From: Holothuria scabra | Taxonomy: Eukaryota > Echinodermata > Holothuroidea > Aspidochirotida > Holothuriidae | DNA: 64,000 nucleotides | Direction: 5' to 3' | Assembly: GCA_037179385.1 (NCBI GenBank) | Contig: CM074195.1 | Coordinates: 31,514,222 to 31,578,221 of the forward strand | Shown here: positions 45,689 to 58,281 of the stretch, piece after piece | Position numbering within the stretch: the stretch's first letter is position 1 | Layout of the letters: each line of letters starts with the position of its first letter | Position numbers and translations under genes: made by a program | The notes under the pieces: model-generated | Told to the model about the DNA's origin: nothing | Database searches by the model: none | Seen by the model: the letters and a program-made list of their open reading frames with translations, nothing else

Positions 45689-47483
45689 GAAGCCTTCCGC
45701 CCTCACCCTCTCTTTATAGTACCGGTACTTTGTATGGCTACTTGCCTGAGAACTGTGACCCCGTGAAGCATTCTACATGAACGCGGGTCTTTGAGTACAA
45801 TGTAAGAACAAAATAAAAAAAAATGCAAAGTCCCACTCAGGAAGACAGTTCTTGATCTCGTTCATGCAAGAGTTGCTTGGTCTACACGAACTGCATTGAT
45901 TTTGCTCTTACCTTATAGACCCCTATACAGAAAGGGCTGAGATGAGGTCATAATAAGCCTTACCCCCACCCCCTTCCCAACAGTGAGAGTATATAGCTCC
46001 GTTAAGGAGTTAAACAATTTCAGGTTGGCCTAGAATTTTTGGTTTTCACGCACAATCTTCCAACCAAAGATACCTTTCGGAAAAGTCAAAATCGAAAAAA
46101 CACATTTTTCAAGTTATATATTTGTATGATCTCTTCTTGGTAAAATTGTTATTTCTTTAGTCTTTGTTACCATAATTCATGGGAGTTTTTTCCAGTCCTT
46201 GGCCACACATCGCTTCACGAATTATATATAGTTATACGTCACATCACGTCGGAGAACTAATATTCCAACTTTTCGTTCAAATATAAAAGAAACGTTTAAA
46301 ATTTGAATGGGAACACAAGGCGCAATACGAAATCTTTGAATTGCCCTTAAATGAAACATTTAGGCCTCCCGTGATTGAATGGCGCCTCGTCTCATTGCCT
46401 CATATTCCACGTCCTTCGACTGGCTGTGACTTGAACTTATCAATACCTACTACAGCAATGAAATATTTACAGAAAGTTCTTTAAACTCTTAAAAAAGTTC
46501 TTAGACAAGATCTACAGGGAATAGGGACATGACAACCGTGATGTCACTGTAAGCTGTAGTGGTCGTACTCTGTGGATCTCACACTGACATACTGCTTCTT
46601 TGTCATGTACGTGGCAGAATAGCCAAGTACATGATAAATAAATCACCGTTCAAGTAACGCTTCAGTTTTTCGCCTATGGTATTGCTATGTAATAACACGC
46701 GTTAAATATTTATAAACCTTCCACTCACTACATTTAGCTATAGAAGTATAGCCCTATAAAGGTATGAACAACTTTCAGGCAAGAGATGAATAAACTTTGA
46801 CAAACAATTTGAAGAAAATTTTAGTTTATGTTAAGCGTATTGCTCGTGGAAAGGCATGGGAAAAGTCGATTAGTTAAATGGTCCACCCGAAAGTAGTCCT
46901 TTGACGAGGATCGCGTATACAAGCTTAAAAGACTTATTGTACCATACATGGCTGTTTGTCAGTATGAGCAAAAATGTAGTTTTACAAAAAGGTTATGGGC
47001 AAAGTTAACAAGAGTAATCATGTGCTTAAATCTATTGGTACTTTGAATATCAAATTTCATAACAAACAAGGAACTCTACACGTCATTATGACGTATAATA
47101 GGTCAAAATGAAATTTTAAGCTGGACCAGATAAAACTCCGTGATTCACTTAGATAATTGCGTGTGACGTTAGTTGGGTCAAGTTTAACGACATATAGCAA
47201 CATATATGTGCTGCTACATTTTGTCTTTTAAGTTGTGATACATTTCAAGACCCCCCTCTATAGTCGATTCCGATGGAAGGAGAATACATTGGGCATATGT
47301 TACAACAATATCGTGTGAAACAGCTCTAGATATTTTAAGTTTCTCCTAACGTGAAGAAAGCACTAGTCAGGAGGGATCCGAACATTGGTGTAGGCAGGAA
47401 TTTTATGTTGGGACTTAACTGTGAACCCCCTCACCGACGGTTGACATCGATTAGGGTCTACGAGGGCAAATGAATGTTTTCAA
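45689..47483. other. Non-coding sequence, nothing recognised
   Basis: No frame of note and no inverted or tandem repeat that I could find. Confidence 0.4.
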
Positions 47484-47629
47484 AACTGGCTAAATGCAAA
47501 TGCTGTGTAATATAAGCTTTGGTACTCTGCATTGCTTTGATTAGCTGCCAGTCAAAGAGCTGAGCCAATTGAGAATTTCGGTAAACCCCTACCAGAATTG
47601 TAGTTTGGGGTGAGAGGATTGGCCTTTAA
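47484..47629 (-). mobile_element. Family K MITE, copy 6 (truncated)
   Basis: Only the half ending TGGCCTTTAA is present. It matches copy 4 in ATGCTGTGTAAT, TGCATTG, GCCAGTCAAAGAGCTG, CCAATTGAGA and TGTAGTTT-GGGTGA. It ends 47 bp before the ATG of the frame at 47676. Confidence 0.65.
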
Positions 47630-47675
47630 GTATATAAGCCAATGAAAAAAAAAACGCGCTATATATTTTGCACCC

Positions 47676-47825
47676 ATGGCAGCAGATTTAGAGGATCCCA
47701 CATTTGAGGGTCCAAAAAAGAAGTGTAAAAACGCGACTTCCCGACGGTCCGTCGATTGTCAACAATGGCTCAGTAAAACGATGGCTAAAATTGGCGCTGC
47801 AACTAATAATTTGGCAGTTATGTAA
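47676..47825 (+). CDS. Candidate short CDS or 5' coding exon, unknown product
   Basis: A 49-codon frame opening with ATG in the context CACCCATGG. The product starts MAADLEDPTFEGPKKKCK, an acidic run followed by a basic PKKKCK stretch that could act as a nuclear localisation signal, and ends TNNLAVM-stop. An acidic start followed by a basic cluster is more protein-like than anything else in the window. CTATATATTTT lies just upstream. It could be a complete small protein, or a first exon spliced out at a weak GT (TCA-GTAAAA near 47774). I cannot assign a family. A MITE remnant lies 47 bp upstream. Confidence 0.2.
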   Translation: MAADLEDPTFEGPKKKCKNATSRRSVDCQQWLSKTMAKIGAATNNLAVM

Positions 47826-50800
47826 TTACAAAAGTTGGTTGGAACTTCACTTTTAATTTGATAAATAACAGTTTTTCTTTTACTGAGAGACTGTAAGTGA
47901 TCTACATCAACTGATGCTAACGACGAACTTACCATCCGTCTTCCAATGATTGACACTTTTATCTAAAAATCATTACAATTTTGTCCAAAAACAGAACCAC
48001 CTTCACAGTTAATTCATGACACCGACCAGTTTTAATAATTTGTGAAACTGTAACCAGATTTTCATTTTGTCTTCACCGAGTCTCCCGGAGGAATAACTTT
48101 TTTTCTTATTTTTGGTTAAAAAATTAAATTTTGTTGAAAGACTGCAAAGTCAGGAATGAGTGTTCTCCGTCATGACCTGCCAATTAGCGAATCGTCAAAA
48201 CTGAAAAATTCAATAAAAAAGCGGCGGAATATTTTTTAGTGAAATAATAACTTGTCCTGTCTTCCCTACGCACTTCTATAGTATAAAAGTACATGTTACG
48301 GAGTAGAACCGCCGGGCTGTTTTCGTCCGGTGTTTTCATTTCGCAAGAAATGGTCACATAAATTTTGCTTTTCTGGAATAATGCAAACATAGAAAGCCTG
48401 GGGTGTTATTTTGACAAGTAACATTCTACTCTTTTCCTTTAATGTTGCACTTTTGTAATTTTGCAGCCTAGCTTGGAGCTAGGAAGTGACAGCTATTTTC
48501 AATTTTGCGAAAAAAAAAATCAGGGCCCAAAGAAGAACTGAAGGATTGAAGGGTTGTAAACAAACTTCTCAATAAAAGAAAATTGAACTATAAAAATAGT
48601 CCACCTCCACGGCATTTTGCTTGGCTGATCATCAATGTTCTCCCTTACGCAACAAAAACAAAGATTCTTGTAAAACCAATATGAAAAAGTTGTCTTTGCG
48701 TAATCTGGTAATGAACCAAGTGTAGTGATTCCGGAAATGACGTCTTGATGTAATTTCGTTTACCGTCAGGTGTCATATGATGCGTAAATCACTACGTTAT
48801 TGTATACATTTCGCCGATGAATAAGAGCTTATTTTTTTAAGTGACCTTGAAGTACGGAAGGAACGGTAGTTCACGGAAAGTGGCTTGGAACAAAATCCCA
48901 TTAAAATCGAAGTCAGGAGAAATTTCTCCTCACCTGGCAGCAAAGCTTCTGAAAAGGTGCAAAAATATAGTCTAAAAATTAAACCGAATTCATTTAGTCA
49001 TAACAAAGGGTTAACACATATTATAACTACTTTTCTGGCAATACAATTTTTAGAGAAAACTCATTTTTCAAAAGGATAGTTGTTGAGCTCCATGCTTGTA
49101 CGACTTGCAGTGGAGCTGAACATGTCTTCGGCTCATCCCTCAATGAAAAATGTTGAAGGCCAGTTGCGGCGCCAGAATGTAAAAATTTGGGAGCAAACTA
49201 GGGGCAAAGAATAATGTTGGGGGCAAGAATGTTCGGGCGCAGCGAGGAACTAGCAAAAAGCGCCCGCTTCTGGGGTGGAGTTCATGCAGGGGGCGAAGGT
49301 CCAGGAAGCTCCAAGGTTTTAGCGTACGGTACATCTGGATGAAAATATTAAACCTCTGGAGTGGTATTTTACTTTATTTATTTTTTTCTGTTGACCCAAG
49401 TCCTGACTAGCCTAACTTGGAGGTAAAGTGTGTGTGTGGGGGAGGGGGGGGGAGGGGAAGGACAAGATCTAGGGGTAATGCCGCTCTTGCTTCCCGTAGC
49501 GCCACCGGTGTTGGAGGTTAACGCCCTTATATTTGCCATGCAAGTGCTTCAAGAAGTAGAACCGCGAGGAGAATTGCGAAATGAGAGCTGAAAGTATTCT
49601 TGAACCGTGCAAAGCATGTGCATCTTAGAACATTCACTTTTGCTTTACCTTTTCCCCAAAAATATGATACCTCTACATAACATCCTTTATAAAAAAAAAA
49701 ATGCAGAAAACGTCTGAATATGTCTTTACAAGAATATGGGGAGACTTATCTGATTTATCGTGTAAGGGATTTTATCGCCTTCAAACTCGCATTTTGTTTT
49801 TCTTATAAATTTTTGTTTTCTTCAAATGTTCTCGTTTATTGTTCATTTTTGTCTCCACCCTTCTTTCCAAAGGTCTTGCTGATAGTAGTTTGCTATTTAC
49901 TGATAGCATCGCCTGGTAACATTGTTGTACGCTTTCGCCGTCTTATTTGCAATCAGTTAAGATATTCTTTTCATATATTCGGTGATGATTTCCTTAAATA
50001 TTACTGTGAAATTTTATGACTAAAATATGTTTCTCCGTCTGATGTTATCTTTTAATTCAAAACCGAATAATGACTGCATTTTTTTAAGGTTTCCTTATAT
50101 TTTATGTTTTTAAGCTGGTATATGGGTTGACGTACCGTAAATAAACTCAACTAAAGAGCTCTGAGTGGAACATTTTACTTTGGTTTTATCGTCGTTTTAG
50201 TTAAACTATATATATTAGATAAGGAAAGGAAAATTGAAGTAAAAGTCAAGAAAAATAAAAGTTTTACTTACTGTCCTTATTCCTTTGTTATTTTTATAAA
50301 TTACGTTTAAATTTGGTTCTTTTATTAATATATTAAATACTCAATTTAAATAGACTGTGAGAGAGACAAATGGATTGCCCGAGGAATTTTTTGAAAGCTA
50401 TTAATACTTCCCAGTCCTGTAGAATAATTGACGTAGAAAAGTGACTAGCCAACAGCTACTAACACGGTAATTTTGATTAAAAAAATTGCTTTCCTAAAGT
50501 TGGAGCTGTCATAATCTCGTAGTCCGTATTTTATTTTATTCTTTTATTTTTTGCAGTTTTATTTTTGTGTATGAAAGCTATTTCATAAATTCTCTCTAAA
50601 AAGGGTGTGCTGGGACCACTTCTGGTAAGAGATAATTTTATTCAGAATGAAGTGAAAATGCTTTCCACATTTAGAGCACTATTTTATTTCATGTCAGCGT
50701 GTGGGTAGGGCATCGCATAATTTGGAATGAATTATTAATCCATAGCTAAAGAAATGTCAACTTAATTTTTGCAACGTAATGACCAACTTTTGTTAGCCCA

Positions 50801-52522
50801 CACGCCCAGTTTTAAATATATTTTCAGATTTTCACAATTTAAAAAAAAATAACTTATGAAACTTGCTATCCTTCTGCGGAATGAAAAAAGAAATATAATT
50901 GCAGAGAAAAGTAAATATCAATATTTAAAAAGTAAATTTTTAGTGAACATGACTTGTTGAAATAGACTTGCCATATTACAGCTGTCTGCATGGAAGATTC
51001 CTAAAAGGTCAAGTTCGTTCCATATACCCGGCAGTCAAATTCTTTTCTACAATTTTACTTTCCAATTCAATCCAGTTTAGTGACCGGCGCCTCACAGACT
51101 AAGGCCTATAGGGAGAAAGTTATGTATTTTTAAATTACTCGAGCTAAAAGGCCACATCACATCTGCGTAGGAAGCTTTTTCCTATAAATTGGCTTAGAAC
51201 TGGTACGGAGGGTGTACGTAAGAGAGTTGTTGGATTTGGGGAGACCCAAGATGCAATTTAGTGCAATATTTGAGCAAAAACATAGAAACTACTGCAAAAA
51301 TTCTGCCCACACTTTGTTGGAAAGGAATGTATTCAAGGAAATTCGGTAACATTTCCATGTGGGATCCTTTGGGCAGCAAGTCACTGACCAGCATTCAAAT
51401 CTACACCCAAGATTCCATGATAGCCGTCTTAAGGACCGACTCATCCCTTCCTCTAGTACAGCAATGAGATGAACTAATGCGTCCCTACCATTTGCTTACT
51501 GGATTATGGGATTTGGTCACTATGATTGACCCCTGTGCCTCCCTGACCGTCTAACCTTCCTGACCAGTGGACTCCTTGACAAAAAGAAACGGTGATTTCC
51601 TGTAGCTGTCGAAAATGCAATTTCCACCTACTTAACGTTTACTGCCGTCAACAAAATATTCTTTAACAGCGCAGTCATGTGGTATGTATTATTCACAGCT
51701 CGGGACTGTGTCGCTCGTCCACAATCAGCTATGCAGGCGTACATAATAGCTGGGTTGGTTTTATTCGATTAGCTTTCTCCGCACGAATGGGTAAAGGGGA
51801 TGTTTTCAATATAATTCAACATCCTGGGATTTTTGTCAAGTCACTTTTGTACATTACTTCAATGATAATTTAGATCCTTTCTAAAGAATGTCATGATGAC
51901 ACTAATTTATTCGCATCGCTCTCACGGGTAGTTTCTTCCTGCCCAATAAATGACCTATTTCCGCCATCTTGACAGTCTGGGGCTATCCTGCCCTAGGTTA
52001 AGTGATTGTTACATGTGAATATGACAACAAGGAACAATCGCTTTTGCAACATATAAATCGCAGTGGGAACCTGGGTGACAAGCTTATCATTAATTTTGCA
52101 TTTGTTTGGAACTAATAGTCAGTTAAAAAGTGAAGAAATTTACACTGCGAATCGCGGTGAGTTGTGAGGAACTATGTAAAACGATTCCACAGCAGTTAAA
52201 AGGACTTTGTGACCTAAGGTAAGCGATATCAGTTTCTGTGCTATTTACCCCCTGTATCAGCAGGCCGGATATCTCGTGATAACATGTGATATCTTCGATA
52301 GGCTATCTTCTCTAACCTTAGGTTTAGAGTCATGGCGATTTTATGTCTTTCTAAGTATTGAATTCTGCGAGAACCCCTTTGGTAAGCCGGGGGATGGTCC
52401 TAACTGGAATCTGTGAAGTCGGTAGAAAAAAGAAAGAAAGAAAGAAAAAAAAAACAAGTGTAAGAATGTCCAGAGCATTGAAGGAAAGACCCGGGCAACG
52501 GTAATTTTCGCAAATAGTTAAC
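47826..52522. other. Long non-coding stretch
   Basis: 4.7 kb without a supported gene. On the minus strand a strong donor (ATG-GTAAGT, about 47933) follows a possible acceptor, which would give a 30-bp microexon; I consider this unsupported. A G-rich run lies at 49439-49459. Frames at 49720-50019 (+) and 51194-51467 (both strands) are featureless. Confidence 0.4.
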
Positions 52523-53110
52523 GGTAGTGTGACATGAAAATGACAAAATTGGATATTGGATGTAAAAAGCAGTAAAAACCAGGAAAGAAGCCACAATTTC
52601 CATCAAAATCCATCAAAAATTGACCATTTTACATGACAATTTCTGATTTTCACTTAATCATGAAGAAATATGAGCTCAATATGCAAATCTTGTGATGTCA
52701 TGGGAGGGAAAAAACCATATTTGGTTAATGTTGTTCTTTGTTACAATCTTCATTTCAAGGACAGTTGTAACATTTGTTTCCCCTGAGGGTTTTATTTTGG
52801 AAGTTTAATTTGTGTCCTTGCAAATCATCAGTATCAATTACCAAACCACAAACTATCTGATGAGTAATTAAGAAATTATTTATATAGGGTAGGGTTAACA
52901 AAAGAAATATCCACACTATGCAACACTCCACATTCATTATTTTTGTGTAAGCAACAAATTTCTTCAGGAACATTCGAATTTTGAAGAGGTATATTTGGAG
53001 AACCGTTAAAGATATTGAAATAATTCCACCAGAGTTTTCCTTAGAACAGTTCGCTCCATAACTGCCAAGTTAAGTCCGGTCAGTTTGCTGACGTGTCACA
53101 CCCTTCCTTT
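52523..53110 (+). mobile_element. Family E repeat, copy 2
   Basis: About 588 bp homologous to 15344-15900 in order and orientation. Starts GGTAGTGTGACATGAAAATG and ends GTGTCACACCCTTCCTTT, so the ends are inverted (TGTGACA). It shares TTTCCATCAAAATCCATC, AATATGCAAAT, CTTCATTTCAAGGACAG and CTATGCAACACTCCAC with copy 1. Non-coding. Confidence 0.75.
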
Positions 53111-53907
53111 AAGAGGACTTCATGCCTTCTCACATTATGAATGTCTTGTTACATTGAATACATTTAAAGGTTTTCAATTCCATTCCAATAACAAAATTTT
53201 GATACGGCTCGGTTACCCTGTTAGTTCCCAGGATTGAGAAATGAAAATTGAAATGTTTTCAACTTTATTTCAGAAACGGACCATCCCCACGTAGGCCTAC
53301 CTCCTGAAACGAAACTACTTACGTCCAACAGTTTATGACATTAAACTTAGCTGTTACGCCCAGTGGGAACTCAATGGGAGATAAGTCCTTTTTAAAGTCC
53401 TTCCAAGTTTTGATTTCGTCGAAATCAAAACTTTAACTGCTTCCCGAAGAAGCTATTACGTCCCTTTGCCAGAGGGTCGGGAGGACTTTAGAAAAGTATT
53501 TCTACATATGAAGTCAGTCTATTTCACCGTGACAAAATTTTCCATGAAAGTAATGCAAACTGAAAATTTCTCGTTCCATAAGTGTGCAGTGCAGACGAAT
53601 TGGGGAACCTTTTTACTAAGTCGGTCATTAGTGGGACTATTTATTTATTTGATAGTTTTAATTCAATTTCAAATCCTCACGTACATTAGATTATAGAGTA
53701 AAGTTTTACCAAAGTCGCAAGTCCCGCCCCTTTTGACGGGCAAAGACTAGTATTGTAGGATAGCAGCTGGCAACCCACGCATGAATGTTGCATTAAAACA
53801 CTGTTGACTTTTGCCTTGCAGTGTGCGTGGCTGTCCAATTGCCACGTCACATGAAAACACTGTACAGAAGAGGTTTTAGTGTGAAATAATCAGTTAAACG
53901 AAATAAT
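53111..53907. other. Non-coding sequence, nothing recognised
   Basis: A TAGGCCTA octamer is at 53292. A 76-codon frame at 53466-53696 has a hydrophobic tail (LVGLFIYLIVLIQFQILTYI) that could pass for a membrane segment but is expected from AT-rich DNA. Confidence 0.4.
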
Positions 53908-55138
53908 TACACTCTTAAAACGTTGGGTAAAACATCCGTTGGTTAAAGAAGTTTATGAAATGTGTTGGTTAAACTTTGCCCAACTTTGGGGCTAATTGGT
54001 GCAATGTTTAAACGCTGGGCAAAGTTTTTGTTGAGTAAAAGTAATTGCTTAAGTGTTGGTCAATCTTTGCTCAAATAATGGTTAAATTTCCCCTTCCATG
54101 CACGCGTATACTGTTATACCCAACTGACTGGTCAAAAGGACGATAAGATTTTATTCTACAGTTGAGCATATTTTCCCTTTACCCACTTGTTGGGTAACTT
54201 TTTGCCAATTTGTTGGGTATATTGTTGGTTGCAGTGTTGTCACCAAACAACAGTGCACTTGACCCGATTTGTTTCACAATTCTTCTCATAATCAGACCAT
54301 GGTACCATAATCTGAAAATTCTCTTTGGCATCTTTTATATTGGCCAAACAGCTAAACTCGTACATTACTTTAGACCATGAAATCGATCTCTATTTCCATA
54401 AAATTCTTTAAACAGTACTACGAACTAGAACACATTTGTATGAGATTCCATGATTCGTATTTGGCGCAAAACTGCTATCCAATGAGAGGTCAGGATCTGG
54501 GATATTCTCTTTCACGTCCGAATGAGCGTTTATATATTATTATTTGAAACCTTTCGGCATAACAAGAAACGTGTCTAATATCCATGATAACAGTGTATGA
54601 GAGCTACGGACCAGCTAATTCTCATGCAGCCCTTGTGTTCACATTTATGCATTGATGAAACTACAATACTTCATCTCATCATTAACACACATCATTTTAC
54701 AGTGCCTTTTAAAAATGATAGTTTTGGACGTACCTATACGAAACTCAGTGACAAACCAAATAGGTTGTTAAGCCAGGGTTTTTTAACCGGGACCGATGGG
54801 TTGCCATAACCAGGGAGCTGCAGTGGCAGCTCCCTGCCATAACCTACAACCTAACATTTAAAGAAAGCACCAATGTTTAAGGAAAAGATGATTAACATAT
54901 AACCAACATTTGGTTAATGCATTTGCCCAACAGTTTAATAAAAGAAGTGCCCAACAAGTGGGTATGTTTTAAAATGCTAATTTACCAAACAGTTGGGTAA
55001 TCTCTTGCCCAACAGTTGGGTTCAAACTTTACCCAATTTGGTTGGTTAAAGTTTTGCCCAACTGTTTAGGTTGTTGAATAGATGCCCAGTGTTGGTCAAA
55101 AAGTTGGGCAAAATTTGCCCAATTTTTTTAAGAGTGTA
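53908..55138 (+). mobile_element. Family B element, copy 3 (1.23 kb)
   Basis: TA-bounded and nearly identical to copies 1 and 2, same orientation, with the same CAGGGAGCTGC hairpin at 54811-54836. It shares some bases with copy 1 (GATATTCTC) and others with copy 2 (GAAGTGCCC), so neither is its simple parent. Confidence 0.85.
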
Positions 55139-57159
55139 GAAAGAGGAAGACTGATGATTTGGTCCCTGTTATGGTCGATTACATATGAACATATGAACTG
55201 TTTGGATATATCTTTATAGTTTTCAGGTTGGATACAATGATGGGCTAAAACAGACCATCGCACTAGTTCCTGCACGAGTACAGGCCAATAGGCTCCAAGG
55301 CTATAAGTCTTAGCCTGTTCCTTAGACAAAAGACATGAAATCATGAATAAACCCTGTTGCAGTTTACCTTTAAACGAAGGCGTCTCCCTAGGCTTACACT
55401 ACGGCGAATTGTGGATCAAGTCTTCGAGAGTTATTATTAATTCGATAGCTTGAGTCTATGGTTGTAACATTATCAGGACTTACACAGCAACAGCCTAAAT
55501 TTATGCCCAGTTTGGATCACAGTAGATCGCACCAAGTTGCTTGCTTTATTGCAAACCTACCTAATATCATAATAAACGCACTTCTTTGCCTTTGCGTATA
55601 ACTAACAACGCTCTCAGTCCACACAACCTCAGCCCAAACTTCATGTGCATACGCCTCTACGTTTAAGCCTGGAGCCAATCTAAACATAATCAAAATAAAT
55701 CTCTAAGGTTTTCATAAATATTTGACCAGTTTTTTTTTTTCTTAGAAATTCAGGATCTTTGACAAGAATTGGTCAGTCAACCCTTTCGGGCAGCATTTCA
55801 TATTCGAGTTTTGGTTTTGAACGGAATGCCTCCATTTGCCCTTGAGTAACACTGAAGCATGATAGTAATTAGTGAACGTTTTAGTACAGTCTAGAACACT
55901 AGAAGAAGTGTATGGTTTAACCTCATGGCCATTGTCAACTTCAAATTCACGACATGTGCTGCTAGACAAAACTTTACCAGTGACCGTAAAAAATTGTCAT
56001 TTTATTGCTTACTCCACAATAAATCTCCTTTTAATAAGCTGCCTTAATTACGGGACCCAGGAGCTTAGATAAATCGAGTTGAATGAGAGGCGTCCATTGG
56101 TGATTTAGCCTGCTACGCGGGGCGGCAGTCGTTAAATTCCTTAAGTGAAAAAGTGGACTTCAGCGTTCAGGAAATGATGTCTTTATCGGTAAAAAGTTAA
56201 ACGGCCTCGTTACGTTAATTTCTGGTTCATATTTCCGTAACAAACATTTCAAGAGGGTAGCAATTGAAATAAACTGGGAGAAAAGAAAAATCTATATAAG
56301 ACTGGTAGGACAAATCATGTAACACGTGAGCGTTTGAATTTCATAAGTCAATTATAGTGAGACCGCAACTAGGGAAGGGAAGGAGTTTCAGGGGAGCCAC
56401 AAAAATCAAGTTTTCTTTTTTCTCGCCTTTTCTTCTTTTAACAAGATTGTTAGCTTCTGTATAAAATATGTCTTCTTAAGGTCACCGTAACTTTCGCTCT
56501 AAATGAACGCTTCAATTCCCTTGGGCAGTTGGGCCATTATTGCTGAGGAATATAATATCATCTGAAGCAACCCTTTTTTCGCGCGGTCTCTCTCTCTCTC
56601 TCTTTCTCCTTGGCACCCAGCCCATGAGCTTCCTCTGCTCCCATCATGAGACGTTTAAAATTACCGAACCTATGTCCCCCACTTCGATAAACATAGGGAA
56701 TTTCTCCAGAGGGAAATCGCAGTGTTCCACTGTTGGTGTAGCTGTAAAATCTGTCTCATTTTGGAAATACCGTCTTCTTTTCAGTACTTCCACTTTTGAA
56801 AGTCATTATTATTCTTTCTGACAAATTACAATATTTATCGAGACCACATGTATGAAGTATGAATCAAGTACACGTAAATTATTGAACTCGCTTATTGAAG
56901 TAACATTAAACTAAAACGGGTGTGTGGGGAGGGGTGGGGTGGGGTACATTCTTCCTTCTTAGATACGGCTCCCCGAATGGTATCTTGCTCAAAGTCATTT
57001 AGCGCCTTCTTTATTTGTTCATGCTGGTCGTTACAACTCAGCAGCACGATCCTTACAATTACTCTAATCAGACCAAAAACAAAGACGTCTGGCACATAAT
57101 GAGCATCGTGGTTAATTTTTCATTACATATTTTGAACAGCGCCACCGTAAAACAGTAAC
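55139..57159. other. Non-coding sequence, nothing recognised
   Basis: A short (CT)n run lies near 56586. The 93-codon frame at 56540-56821 spans it and lacks a motif. No other structure seen. Confidence 0.4.
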
Positions 57160-57355
57160 GTAAGTTTAAACAACAAAATGAAGTTAAATAACAAAATGAG
57201 TTTGGACAACAACTTTAATTTTGACAGCAAAACGAAATCAGTGAACAAAATGAATTTGGGCAATAACTTAACTTTTGACAACAAAATGAGTTTCAACAAA
57301 ACAAATTGAAATTACTCAATGTGAATTTAAAGAACGATGGGTGTTTAAACAATAA
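57160..57355 (+). repeat. Degenerate short-period AACAAAATGA repeat
   Basis: About eight diverged units of roughly 17-22 bp built on TTT-GACAACAAAATGAGT (for example AACAACAAAATGA, AATAACAAAATGAG, GACAACAAAATGAG). An old, decayed tandem array. Confidence 0.7.
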
Positions 57356-57441
57356 GATATGCGTGCCCTTTTCGCGTTCCATAGTCACTATCGACCTCTC
57401 TGTAAGTTCTCACGTGCTTAATCAACTAAATTTCATCGCAC

Positions 57442-57725
57442 ATTCCAACCAAACCACGTCTCACTGACTGAGACTGATCGCCTTTTATGAAGGGTTTTAT
57501 GCAGGTCCCTGCTTTATATGATTTCTAGGGAGCGAACTCCAACAACATTCCAACGAAACCACGTCTCACGTGTGGAACCAAACTGTCAGTGAGCTAGATA
57601 GAGTCCTTGTAAGTAATATAACTTTTTTGTGCTTCGCTAAGTAGGGTCACTGATCGCGTTTTGAACTTTATGCAGCTCCCTGCTTTATGCGATTTCGAGG
57701 AAGCGAATTCCGATGCTGCTTTCAG
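57442..57725 (+). repeat. Diverged tandem duplication
   Basis: ATTCCAAC-AAACCACGTCTCAC occurs at 57442 and 57547. ACTGATCGC-TTTT followed by TTTATGCAG-TCCCTGCTTTA and GATTTC-GGGAGCGAACTCC-like text occurs at about 57475 and 57651. The second unit is longer by about 65 bp between these blocks. Both units carry a GCAG(C/G)TCCCTGC motif. Confidence 0.7.
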
Positions 57726-57779
57726 CAGGTGTACCTATACGTTCATCTGAAAATGTCACTTCTTCAGGATTTAATATAT

Positions 57780-57955
57780 TAGGGAGCTTTAGATTTTACG
57801 ACGCGGACCTCATCTACAACGAAATGACGTCATTTGTACCTATGCCATTTCGAACACAACGCGCTACACACAGTTGCTAAATGACAAGGGAAATGTAGGT
57901 TGTGACGTCACTACGTTGTAGTTGACGTCCGCGTCGTGAAATCTAAAGCTCACTA
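57780..57955. mobile_element. Element H: TA-flanked MITE with CRE sites
   Basis: TA-bounded, with inverted ends of about 40 bp: GGGAGCTTTAGATTTTACGA at the left and CGTGAAATCTAAAGCTCAC at the right; pairing continues through GCGGAC / GTCCGC and CAACG / CGTTG. It contains two full TGACGTCA octamers (57825 and 57903) and a partial one. 176 bp, non-coding. The single copy means the family is inferred from structure. Confidence 0.75.
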
Positions 57956-58281
57956 TTGCTCACTGGTAAAGACGTGGACGTCCGAGAGGGGGAGGGGACA
58001 AGCTAGGGTCTTGCCTTCGTCCGACCCTTTGCAAAAATCAAAACCTTGAAGAAAAAATTACAATTTTTCAAAATATCCCTACAACATTATTGAACCTAAG
58101 ATTTCAAATAGAAAATGTCTAGCCGCAACTGACAACGCCTGGCGGGTGCCATTTTCAGCGATCTTTTGGTCAAATTTTTGGCGCTTCGCCCCAAAATACG
58201 ATGTCATTATATTTACCAACATGTTTCGTTCCCCTGGCATAGTCCTGAATACACCCTTGCACTGCACACACACACCCGTAG

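Noticed and set aside
47930..47965. 30-bp microexon on the minus strand ending in ATG-GTAAGT
   Set aside because: The donor is strong, but a donor and a weak acceptor occur by chance this often and there is no coding signal beyond 10 codons.
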